NCBI GenBank assembly: GCA_018715425.1
Contig: DVLR01000309.1
Coordinates: 1 to 5,725, forward strand
DNA: 5,725 nucleotides
Source: Candidatus Merdenecus merdavium
Lineage (GTDB): Bacteria > Bacillota > Clostridia > Lachnospirales > Lachnospiraceae
Direction of reading: 5' to 3'
Part shown: positions 1-5,590 of the stretch, in pieces
How positions within the stretch are numbered: position 1 is the stretch's first letter
How the letters are laid out: every line of letters begins with the position of its first letter
Program-made: the position numbers and the translations under genes
Notes under the pieces: generated by a model
Database searches by the model: none
The model's input: the letters and a program-made list of their open reading frames with translations, nothing else
What the model was told of the DNA's origin: nothing

Positions 1-510
1 GAAGTACTTACCTATGCAGCCCATACATTGTTCGGCCCTATTGGGATGATCCTACTTGCAATTATTTTCTTCATAGCCTGTTTAAACACCTGTATTGGAT
101 TATTAAGTTGCTGCAGCGAATATTTCCATTCCTTAATTCCTAAGATATCATATAAAAAATGGGTGATGATATTTGCTGCAATTAGTTTAGCGATTGCCAA
201 TTTAGGATTAAATAAAATATTAGAAATATCGGTACCAATTTTAAATGCCATATATCCCCTTGCCATAGTCCTCATATTTTTGGCTTTTCTGGATCGTTTC
301 ATCGGAAAATTTCATTATGTTTACCCAATTGGAATGTTGGCAACAGGTTTTACCAGTGTAATCGATGCATTACAAAAAGCAGGGATTAAGATTCCTTTCT
401 TAACAGAACTTATACAAAGACTTCCTTTTTATGAAATCGGTCTATCATGGATGATACCAGCAATCCTTGGAATCGCAGTTGGTTTGATCCTATCTGTGAG
501 GGATTTATAA
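1..510 (+). CDS. brnQ: Branched-chain amino acid carrier BrnQ, C-terminal part (5' end outside window)
   Basis: This is the end of a Leu/Ile/Val cation symporter of the LIVCS family, an integral membrane protein that imports branched-chain amino acids with Na+ or H+. The frame is open from the first base (codon 1 is GAA) to the TAA at 508-510, giving 169 residues. BrnQ proteins are usually about 430-450 residues, so roughly the last 40% is present; the TTG at 28 is internal and not a start. Visible are several hydrophobic spans (fragment residues about 11-35, 46-62, 70-90, 99-115 and 145-165). The stretch 'FFIACLNTCIGLLSCCSEYF' is characteristic of the family, as are the following 'LGLNKILEISVPIL' and 'IYPLAIVLIFL' segments. 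The short charged tail 'SVRDL' after the last hydrophobic span is a normal end, so there is no sign of decay. No convincing terminator follows: only a 4-bp stem and a T-run at 521-526 are seen. Family assignment is firm; the coupling ion and the preferred substrate cannot be read here. Confidence 0.92.
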   Translation, partial: EVLTYAAHTLFGPIGMILLAIIFFIACLNTCIGLLSCCSEYFHSLIPKISYKKWVMIFAAISLAIANLGLNKILEISVPILNAIYPLAIVLIFLAFLDRFIGKFHYVYPIGMLATGFTSVIDALQKAGIKIPFLTELIQRLPFYEIGLSWMIPAILGIAVGLILSVRDL

Positions 511-562
511 AGTTGTAGTCTTTTTTGAATCACAATTTTATGGTTTTATCATCTTCGTGATG

Positions 563-571
563 TGATATAAT
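563..571 (+). promoter_or_regulatory. Extended -10 promoter of the fucosidase gene
   Basis: The sequence TGATATAAT contains a perfect TATAAT (566-571) preceded by TG at 563-564, the extended -10 arrangement. No good -35 hexamer lies 16-18 bp upstream (the region is T-rich, about 542-549), which is common for extended -10 promoters. It would start transcription near 578, about 37 nt before the fucosidase ATG. This suggests the gene is transcribed apart from brnQ. Inferred from sequence only. Confidence 0.65.
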
Positions 572-614
572 ATGCCGTGTATTTAAAAATATAGATTTTC
601 TAGGAGGTTTCCAT

Positions 615-1940
615 ATGAAGTATGATGTAGTGGCAGAAAGAACGAAAAGAACAAAATGGTATCAAGAGGCAAGGTTTGGAATGTTTATCCACTGGGGATT
701 ATATGCCATTCCTGCCAGAGGTGAATGGGTAAGAAGTAATGAGTGTATGCCAAAAGAGGATTATGATCCATTTATCAATGAATTTACAACAGAACATTAT
801 GACCCGAAAGAATGGGCGAAATTAGCTAAAAAAGCAGGAATGAAATATGCAGTGCTAACAGCGAAGCACCATGATGGATTTTGCTTATTCGATTCTAAAT
901 ATACAGATTTTAAATCCACAAACGCACCGTGTAAGAGAGATTTGGTGGCCGAGTTTCTAGAAGCATTTCGTGCCGAAGGCATTAAAGTAGGACTTTACTT
1001 TTCTTTGATTGACTGGAGACATGAAGACTTTCCACATTACAAGGATAAGTTCCATCCAATGAGAAACAACGAGGCCTTTAAGGGGAAAGAGCATAATATG
1101 GATCGTTATAACGAATTTATGCATGGACAAGTAAAGGAGTTATTAACGAATTATGGTCATTTAGATTTGATGTGGTTTGACTTTTCCTACGACAACATGA
1201 AAAATGAAACCTGGAAAGCAGAAGAATTAATGGAAATGGTAAGGTCCATTCAACCTCATTTGATTATTGATAATCGCCTGGAAGGAAGTGCGGAAGATGC
1301 AGGATCTATCAGAAGTTTAAATCCCACCACATATTCAGGAGACTTTGCATCGCCAGAGCAGATGATTCCACCAAAAGGGATTAAAGACGTTGCAGGAAAT
1401 CCTATTCCATGGGAAGCCTGTATTACATTAAATAATCATTGGGGATACCATTCAACGGATAGCCATTATAAAACGGCAAAAATGGTAGTCCGCACCTTAG
1501 TGGATTGCGTAAGTAAGGGCGGCAACTTAATCTTAAATGTGGGACCCGATGGAACAGGGAGGATTCCAAAAGAATCAGTCAGAATCCTAGAAGAAGTTGG
1601 AGAATGGATGGATGAAAACAACCTAAGCATCTACGGATGCGGGGCAGCAGATTTTCCAAAACCAGAGTGGGGAAGATTTACCCAAAATGGGAACAAGCTG
1701 TATGCACACGTTATGGAAGAGCAAGTGGGAGCCGTTTGTCTACCTTATATGGCAGGAAAAGTCGGAAAAATGCGGATGTGCAAGGATCGTTCAGAGGTTT
1801 TAGAAACATTTTTTTGGAATCTACAAGAATTCAGAGAACATGCTTTCTTTTTCTTTGATAAACATGCAAGCGATTGCTACCCATTACCAGATGAAATCGA
1901 TACCGTTGTAGAGATTGAAATAAAAAACGAGAAGGAGTGA
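615..1940 (+). CDS. Alpha-L-fucosidase, glycoside hydrolase family GH29
   Basis: This enzyme removes terminal alpha-L-fucose from glycans or oligosaccharides with a retaining mechanism. It has 441 residues with no signal peptide or membrane span, so it is predicted to be cytoplasmic and to act on imported fucosylated oligosaccharides; the length is close to short bacterial GH29 enzymes such as that of Thermotoga maritima (about 449). Residues 12-335 form the TIM barrel. Visible family motifs are FIHWG (24-28, His26), KHHDGF (84-89, His85/His86), WFDF (187-190, with Asp189 at the nucleophile position), DNR (219-221) and DFASPEQ (243-249). By alignment from memory with T. maritima DFKTAEY, Glu248 matches the acid/base Glu266 there. 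The WEACITLNNHWGY stretch (266-278) resembles the broad-specificity GH29-A subfamily rather than GH29-B. Residues about 345-440 are a small beta domain. The ATG at 615 has an ideal AGGAGG (602-607) 7 nt upstream. No fucose permease, isomerase, kinase or aldolase gene is adjacent, and sampled rows look more GC-rich than the genes to its right. The family is sure; the exact linkage preference is unknown. Confidence 0.94.
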   Translation: MKYDVVAERTKRTKWYQEARFGMFIHWGLYAIPARGEWVRSNECMPKEDYDPFINEFTTEHYDPKEWAKLAKKAGMKYAVLTAKHHDGFCLFDSKYTDFKSTNAPCKRDLVAEFLEAFRAEGIKVGLYFSLIDWRHEDFPHYKDKFHPMRNNEAFKGKEHNMDRYNEFMHGQVKELLTNYGHLDLMWFDFSYDNMKNETWKAEELMEMVRSIQPHLIIDNRLEGSAEDAGSIRSLNPTTYSGDFASPEQMIPPKGIKDVAGNPIPWEACITLNNHWGYHSTDSHYKTAKMVVRTLVDCVSKGGNLILNVGPDGTGRIPKESVRILEEVGEWMDENNLSIYGCGAADFPKPEWGRFTQNGNKLYAHVMEEQVGAVCLPYMAGKVGKMRMCKDRSEVLETFFWNLQEFREHAFFFFDKHASDCYPLPDEIDTVVEIEIKNEKE

Positions 1941-1984
1941 TTCTCCTGAAATCATGGATTCACTTCCATTAGCCTACGACCTTG

Positions 1985-2004
1985 TTAATAAGAATCTTTA
2001 TTAA
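1985..2004. repeat. Inverted repeat TTAATAA-N6-TTATTAA upstream of the MscS-like gene
   Basis: Perfect 7-bp arms (1985-1991 and 1998-2004) are separated by 6 bp, in the 144-bp gap between the fucosidase stop and the MscS-like gene. The centre is about 45 bp upstream of the putative -10 hexamer at 2038, a position where an activator or repressor could bind. A direct repeat TAAGAAT (1989-1995 and 2002-2008) overlaps it. There is no T-tract, so it is not a typical intrinsic terminator. In AT-rich DNA such repeats can arise by chance. The rest of the gap holds only the promoter and ribosome binding site of the next gene. Confidence 0.35.
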
Positions 2005-2034
2005 GAATATCTATATGCATAATTTTCTGTTCTA

Positions 2035-2043
2035 TGATAAAAT
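2035..2043 (+). promoter_or_regulatory. Probable extended -10 promoter of the MscS-like gene
   Basis: TGATAAAAT carries an extended -10 TG (2035-2036) and the hexamer TAAAAT (2038-2043), a 5/6 match to TATAAT. No good -35 sits 16-18 bp upstream. The same nonamer is used at 4994-5002 in front of the DUF1700 gene, which supports it as a promoter style in this genome. It would give a leader of about 35 nt. Confidence 0.5.
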
Positions 2044-2084
2044 AGAGGAAGACATGGAATGATAGGAAATGAGGAGTGAATCGT

Positions 2085-2924
2085 ATGGAAAATTTAATGG
2101 ATCATCAAGTTTTAATGGCTATTCTTCAATTTGCCATTCTACTCGTGGTTCTAAAAGCATTAAGCATGATGTTTAAGATCATTCGAAAGAAAAGAGAAAT
2201 AGGCATAGGTGTTACTTTTTTACAAAGTGCTTTGCAGGCATTTATTGCTATTTACAGTGTGATTCAGATCTTGGAGCCCTTTTTTACGGGAAAAGGAGAT
2301 TTGATGTCTGGCTTAATTAAAGCCAGCCCTTTTATTGCAGTAGTACTGGGATTTATTCTACAAGAAAGCCTTGCCAATATTTTACAGGGTCTGGTATTGA
2401 TTTTATTTAAGCCTTTTCAAATAGGATCTAGGATTCGATTGGTAAACAGTAATATATCTGGAATCGTTACAGATATTAATCTAAACAATACCATGATACA
2501 AAACTTATTTACATCTGCAGTCATTATTGTACCAAACTCAGTCATTGCAAAAGAGGTAATCGAAAACTTTCATTATGATAATATTCTTCATAAATATTAT
2601 TTAGACATACAAATATCCTATAACTCTGATATTGATCATGCCATTGAACTGATCAAAGATATTGTTTCAAGATACTCTACAGACTCTAGAACAAGGGAAG
2701 AAATTCAACAGGGCGTAGAGGAAGTACAAGTATTAGTACAAAAATTAGATATTAATGGAGTGAATTTAAGATGTCCAGTTTACTCTAAGGAGATTTCGGA
2801 TAACTTTATTGCATGCAGTAATATTAGGCACGATATTGTAAAAGAATTTAGAGATCAGAATATAAGAATGCCGTATAGTCAAGATGTAAAGATTATCAAT
2901 TTAAAGGAGGAGCCGATTCAATAA
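2085..2924 (+). CDS. Small-conductance mechanosensitive ion channel, MscS family
   Basis: This is a membrane channel that opens under high membrane tension, for example on hypo-osmotic shock, to release ions and small solutes; family members form heptamers. It has 279 residues from the chosen start (E. coli MscS has 286). Three hydrophobic segments are visible: about 8-30, 43-66 and 76-108. The third is the pore-lining helix and runs into 'LFKPFQIGSRI' (107-117), matching the MscS 'MFRPFRAGEYV' region at the top of the beta domain. The beta domain includes the typical 'IIVPNSVI' segment (147-154), followed by a mixed alpha/beta C-terminal domain to about residue 272. The ATG at 2085 is preferred because GAGGAG (2071-2076) lies 8 nt upstream. 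A GTG at 2076 in the same frame would add three residues but overlaps that binding site. The last codons form the left arm of a terminator. The family is certain; paralogue-level naming is not, so no symbol is given. Confidence 0.94.
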   Translation: MENLMDHQVLMAILQFAILLVVLKALSMMFKIIRKKREIGIGVTFLQSALQAFIAIYSVIQILEPFFTGKGDLMSGLIKASPFIAVVLGFILQESLANILQGLVLILFKPFQIGSRIRLVNSNISGIVTDINLNNTMIQNLFTSAVIIVPNSVIAKEVIENFHYDNILHKYYLDIQISYNSDIDHAIELIKDIVSRYSTDSRTREEIQQGVEEVQVLVQKLDINGVNLRCPVYSKEISDNFIACSNIRHDIVKEFRDQNIRMPYSQDVKIINLKEEPIQ

Positions 2925-2941
2925 GATCGACTCCTCCTTTA
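2902..2941. terminator. Bidirectional terminator between the MscS-like gene and cfa
   Basis: An 11-bp perfect stem pairs 2902-2912 (TAAAGGAGGAG) with 2931-2941 (CTCCTCCTTTA). Inside it are one C.A mismatch, a further 4-bp stem (2914-2917 with 2926-2929) and an 8-nt loop (2918-2925). The stop codon of the MscS-like gene (2922-2924) lies in the loop and its last codons make the left arm. Flanking T-rich or A-rich bases on each side let it work for both converging genes, although neither U-tract is long. Confidence 0.85.
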
Positions 2942-2960
2942 TTGTATCAAATAGAAAGAA

Positions 2961-4127
2961 TTAATACCATCGAGCCATGGGGAGGTCATTGTTGACTCCT
3001 TTGGACCATAGAATTTGGTGAAGGTCAATAATACCATTGTTAAAGGTAGCAGCGCAAGCGCATAAATAGAGATCCCACATGCGTACAAAGGTTTCATCAA
3101 ACATTTCTTGTATCTCACTTAAATGTTCTCGATAATTTTTACTCCAGCATAATAAGGTTTTATGATAATGGCGCCTTAGGTTTTCAATATCTAAAGTATT
3201 AAAGTTGTAATTTGGGGCTAAATCAATGATTTCTCTTAAAGATGGAATGGTTCCACCAGGGAAAATATATTTTTTCATCCAAGCATCCCCAGGATACTCT
3301 TTTTGTGCACTGATATAGTGAAGTAGAAATAGCCCTCCTGGCTTTAATACATGGTCTACATTAGATAAAAAGAGATCATAATGGCCTCTGCCAACATGCT
3401 CTAGCATCCCCACACTGACAACGCGGTCGAAGGTCATGTCGGATTTACATAAATCACGATAATCCATGATCTTAACGGTTAAATAATCCTCTAGCCCTTC
3501 CTCTTTAATACGTTCTTGGAATGCTTTGAATTGCTCCTTACTTAAGGTGATTCCAGTACCTTTGATTTTATATTTTTTAGCTGCTTCAATCAGTAAAAAC
3601 CCCCAGCCACAACCGATATCTAATAAGGACATTCCTTCTTTTAAATAAAGTTTTTCTAAAATATAATGTGTTTTATTCACTTGAGCTTGGTATAAGGTAT
3701 CATCTTCGTTTTTAAAATAAGCACAGGAATAATTGAGCGTATCATCTAGCCATAATTTATAAAAATCATTTCCAATATCGTAATGAGAAGAGACTTCCTT
3801 TTTCTGATTACGTTTTGAATCAGATGAGAAAATAATAGATCTTAAAGCCTTTTTGTCTGTTGAAAACTTACCCATTTGTCCTAACAGATGATTGAGTGCT
3901 GGATATAAGTCCCCATCAATCTCAATATCACCTCGCATATAAGCTTCACCAAGGGCAAGAGAAGTACTGGTCCTTAATTCTTTGGCTGATGGGCTGTTTT
4001 TCATTTTTACAATAAAGGTAGGGTCACCTTCGCCAATAAGATATTCTTCTTCCTTCATACGAACGAGAAAGGGATGATCATCAAATTTATTTAATGCTTT
4101 GATGAAAATACTGTCTTTTACATTCAT
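2961..4127 (-). CDS. cfa: Cyclopropane-fatty-acyl-phospholipid synthase
   Basis: This S-adenosylmethionine-dependent enzyme adds a methylene bridge across cis double bonds of acyl chains in membrane phospholipids, usually in stationary phase or under acid or solvent stress. It has 388 residues, close to E. coli Cfa (382). An N-terminal lipid-binding-type domain occupies about 1-100 and a Rossmann methyltransferase domain about 110-388. The SAM motif LDIGCGWG is at 169-176. Residues matching the bicarbonate-binding site known from E. coli Cfa are all present: Cys135 in 'NYSCAYF', Glu243 in 'MLEHVG', His270 and Ile272 in 'LLHYISAQ', and Tyr321 in 'RRHYHKTL'. It therefore looks catalytically intact. 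It has no signal peptide and is probably a peripheral membrane enzyme on the cytoplasmic side. The ATG (complement of 4125-4127) is backed by AGGAGG (complement of 4135-4140) 7 nt upstream. It converges on the MscS-like gene and diverges from the XRE-cupin regulator. The family also includes mycolic acid cyclopropane synthases, but length and context favour Cfa. Confidence 0.95.
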   Translation of the reverse strand: MNVKDSIFIKALNKFDDHPFLVRMKEEEYLIGEGDPTFIVKMKNSPSAKELRTSTSLALGEAYMRGDIEIDGDLYPALNHLLGQMGKFSTDKKALRSIIFSSDSKRNQKKEVSSHYDIGNDFYKLWLDDTLNYSCAYFKNEDDTLYQAQVNKTHYILEKLYLKEGMSLLDIGCGWGFLLIEAAKKYKIKGTGITLSKEQFKAFQERIKEEGLEDYLTVKIMDYRDLCKSDMTFDRVVSVGMLEHVGRGHYDLFLSNVDHVLKPGGLFLLHYISAQKEYPGDAWMKKYIFPGGTIPSLREIIDLAPNYNFNTLDIENLRRHYHKTLLCWSKNYREHLSEIQEMFDETFVRMWDLYLCACAATFNNGIIDLHQILWSKGVNNDLPMARWY

Positions 4128-4197
4128 GATAAATCCTCCTTTTTATTTAGCATTACCAATTTTTGTTGGAGTTAAACTGAAACCTCATAGGCTTTCA

Positions 4198-4226
4198 TTG
4201 AAAAGAAAGAAATCATAGGTTATAAT
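4198..4226 (+). promoter_or_regulatory. Sigma-A-type promoter reading towards the XRE-cupin regulator
   Basis: TTGAAA (4198-4203, 5/6 match) and a perfect TATAAT (4221-4226) are separated by exactly 17 bp. Transcription would start near 4233 and leave a leader of about 110 nt before the regulator start. The -35 lies in the short palindrome TTTCATTGAAA (4193-4203). The -10 is part of the 10-bp palindrome TATAATTATA (4221-4230). A direct repeat TCATAGG occurs at 4185-4191 and at 4213-4219, just before the -35 and just before the -10. Confidence 0.75.
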
Positions 4227-4241
4227 TATAGTTGAAAACAA
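4212..4241 (-). promoter_or_regulatory. Possible cfa promoter overlapping the divergent regulator promoter
   Basis: On the minus strand TTGTTT (complement of 4236-4241, 3/6 match) and TATGAT (complement of 4212-4217, 5/6 match) are 18 bp apart. An alternative -10 is the perfect minus-strand TATAAT at 4225-4230, supplied by the palindrome TATAATTATA, but its -35 is poor. Either would put the cfa start some 80-90 nt upstream of the cfa ATG. The choice between them is a guess. Confidence 0.35.
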
Positions 4242-4298
4242 ATGGTAAAGGATGTACAGTTTAGCCAAAGGGATATTCTGTAGCAGATAAAGGCTATA

Positions 4299-4315
4299 TG
4301 GTTAAATCGTAACCA
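4299..4315. promoter_or_regulatory. Operator-like inverted repeat TGGTTA-N5-TAACCA
   Basis: Perfect 6-bp arms (4299-4304 and 4310-4315) flank a 5-bp spacer, in the predicted leader of the regulator gene, 27 bp before its start. Related TGGTAA/TTACCA hexamers occur in the same control region at 4153-4158 and 4243-4248. The size suits a dimeric helix-turn-helix protein. Autoregulation by the adjacent XRE-cupin protein is an inference. Confidence 0.4.
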
Positions 4316-4342
4316 AATGAAAGATAGAAACGGGTGTAAATA

Positions 4343-4882
4343 GTGGAAAATATTATGGGTATTGGAAAAAAAATTAGAATTCGCAGAAAGCTAAAAGGAG
4401 TTACCATTAAAAGCTTAGCAGAATATACAGGTCTATCAGTGGGATATTTAAGCACCTTAGAGCAGGATAAAAATAGTCCAACTCTTGAAAATTTACAAAA
4501 GATTTGTGAGATATTAGATATTACCATAACGGATCTTATTTCAGAAGAAAGACATGGAGAGGTCATCATTCGCAGTGATGAAGCAAAGACGTCTAAGTTT
4601 AGCCAATATAATCAAATTTCTAAATTATATGATTTTGGTTATAATAATCAGGTATATGAATATCTGATTATAGAGCCAGGGAAGGTAGAATTACCACCTC
4701 AGTGGCGTCATCTATACGATGAAGTATGCATTGTATTAGAAGGACAATTAACAATCATCATTGAAAATGACACTTATCGCTTAAAGAAAGGAGATGCATT
4801 GTATCTCTTAGCTCAACAGAGGCATTCCGTGATCAATGAAACAAATGAACCATGCGTAAGTTTTTGGGTGTTCCAAAAATAG
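4343..4882 (+). CDS. XRE-family transcriptional regulator with C-terminal cupin sensor domain
   Basis: This is a DNA-binding regulator of the HTH-cupin class (architecture of PuuR- and SutR-type proteins), cytoplasmic, 179 residues. The N-terminal XRE helix-turn-helix spans about 6-66: 'IGKKIRIRRKLKGVT', then 'SLAEYTGLSVGYLSTLEQ' as the two-helix core, then 'SPTLENLQKICEIL'. The cupin spans about 105-178. Cupin motif 1 is recognisable as His123, Glu127 and Gly134 with family spacing, but the usual first histidine of the HxH pair is replaced (Trp121). Motif 2 is Gly150-Asp151, His161 and Asn165. Two histidines and one glutamate could still bind a metal. The effector is unknown. The start is uncertain: GTG 4343 has a modest GGTG site (4333-4336), while ATG 4355 would remove four residues and has a weaker GGA upstream. 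The gene is divergent from cfa and has its own good promoter at 4198-4226, so control of cfa and of itself is the simplest hypothesis. No strong terminator follows. Confidence 0.92.
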   Translation: MENIMGIGKKIRIRRKLKGVTIKSLAEYTGLSVGYLSTLEQDKNSPTLENLQKICEILDITITDLISEERHGEVIIRSDEAKTSKFSQYNQISKLYDFGYNNQVYEYLIIEPGKVELPPQWRHLYDEVCIVLEGQLTIIIENDTYRLKKGDALYLLAQQRHSVINETNEPCVSFWVFQK

Positions 4883-4973
4883 AATTGCGTAAAAATACGG
4901 AAGCTTTTGGGGCGTTAGAGCAAGTGATTGTAGAAATTTAAGAAGTCTTTAGAAAAGTTTAAGGAATTATGGA

Positions 4974-5002
4974 TTTACGGATAAAGGATAAAATGATAAA
5001 AT
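4974..5002 (+). promoter_or_regulatory. Promoter of the DUF1700 gene
   Basis: TTTACG (4974-4979, 4/6 match) and TAAAAT (4997-5002, 5/6 match) are separated by 17 bp, with an extended -10 TG at 4994-4995. Transcription would start near 5009. This argues for the ATG at 5048 as the true start rather than the in-frame ATG at 5018. The -10 area is a tandem of three GATAAA units (4981-5001 region), so a second -10 at 4989-4994 is also possible. Confidence 0.6.
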
Positions 5003-5047
5003 GAGAACAACTTAAGGATGACAGATCGAAGAAGTATAGAGGTAAAT

Positions 5048-5590
5048 ATGAAGAAAATAGAATTTTTACAAAAGCTAGAAAATTCCATAAGAGGTGAACT
5101 ACCAGATAGTGAAGTAAGAGAAAATCTTCGCTACTATGATCAATATATATCAGATTCCGTTGCTAAGGGACAAGAGGAAGAGGACGTCATTGATGAATTA
5201 GGTGGGCCTACCTTAGTAGCTAAAACATTAATTGAAGCATATAATTTTGGTGGTTCTTCCAACCGTAGCTCTCGTGGGGAGTTTTATGGTGAAGACGCTC
5301 CTTATGATTCCTATGGGCAGGGACCAGAATATCAAAACCAATACGAAGAAAACCAACATCACAGGAAGGGTTTTCGTGTAAATTACAATGGTAATCGATG
5401 GGATGTACGTTTTGGAAAATTAAAATTAAATACGTGGTATGGAAAATTAATTGTGATACTGAGTGTGGTTTTAATTATTACAGTGATCACCTCAATAGCA
5501 TTTTCTATTCTTAATTTATTATTACCACTTGTATTTCCATTGTTGATTATTATTTTGATTTTAAATGTCATAGGTGGAAGAAGGAATTAG
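5048..5590 (+). CDS. DUF1700 / HAAS-domain membrane protein
   Basis: The protein has 180 residues from the chosen start. Residues about 1-66 match the DUF1700/HAAS pattern: 'MKKIEFLQKLENSI', then 'VRENLRYYDQYISDSVAKG', then 'DVIDELGGPTLVAKTLIEAY', an all-helical cytoplasmic module. Residues about 68-105 are a low-complexity linker rich in Gly, Ser, Tyr, Gln, Asn and acidic residues. Residues 107-131 are basic and aromatic. Residues about 133-175 are strongly hydrophobic with Pro160 and Pro164, enough for a two-helix hairpin, ending in 'GGRRN'. In Firmicutes such proteins often sit beside a PadR-type repressor and envelope-stress genes, and their biochemical role is poorly known; no PadR gene is seen here. 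ATG 5048 is preferred because GAGG (5039-5042) lies 5 nt upstream. The in-frame ATG at 5018 touches its only AAGG and lies about 9 nt from the predicted transcript start. Family assignment is from pattern recognition; function is not claimed. Confidence 0.83.
   Translation: MKKIEFLQKLENSIRGELPDSEVRENLRYYDQYISDSVAKGQEEEDVIDELGGPTLVAKTLIEAYNFGGSSNRSSRGEFYGEDAPYDSYGQGPEYQNQYEENQHHRKGFRVNYNGNRWDVRFGKLKLNTWYGKLIVILSVVLIITVITSIAFSILNLLLPLVFPLLIIILILNVIGGRRN

Noticed and set aside
12..302. Minus-strand open frame of 96 codons opposite brnQ
   Set aside because: It lies fully antisense to a clear BrnQ coding sequence, has no family likeness, and is typical of a shadow frame opposite hydrophobic codons.
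487..526. Possible terminator at the end of brnQ
   Set aside because: Only a 4-bp stem (ATCC/GGAT) is seen, and the T-run starts 16 nt after it; this does not meet the usual form of an intrinsic terminator.
797..982. Minus-strand open frame of 61 codons inside the fucosidase gene
   Set aside because: It is antisense to the GH29 catalytic core with no ribosome binding site or recognisable product.
1637..1858. Plus-strand open frame of 73 codons in another frame of the fucosidase gene
   Set aside because: The fucosidase frame continues unbroken through this region with a plausible C-terminal domain, so this is not a frameshifted piece or a separate gene.
1933..1947. Short hairpin AGGAG-N5-CTCCT at the fucosidase stop codon
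   Set aside because: The stem is only 5 bp and no T-run follows, so it is not supported as a terminator.
4233..4342. Riboswitch in the roughly 110-nt leader of the regulator gene
   Set aside because: Short pairings are present (TAGCC/GGCTA, TCTG/CAGA, TGGTTA/TAACCA) but they match no riboswitch core I recognise and no terminator or clear binding-site sequestration is formed; operator sites are a simpler reading.
4294..4569. Minus-strand open frame of 91 codons over the regulator start
   Set aside because: It is antisense to the helix-turn-helix coding region, with no ribosome binding site and no family likeness.
4873..4910. Possible stem CCAAAA/TTTTGG with inner CGTA/TACG after the regulator stop
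   Set aside because: The arms are short, the loop is long, and there is no T-run, so it is not a credible terminator.
5383..5571. Minus-strand open frame of 62 codons opposite the DUF1700 membrane segments
   Set aside because: It is a shadow of the hydrophobic coding sequence on the other strand.
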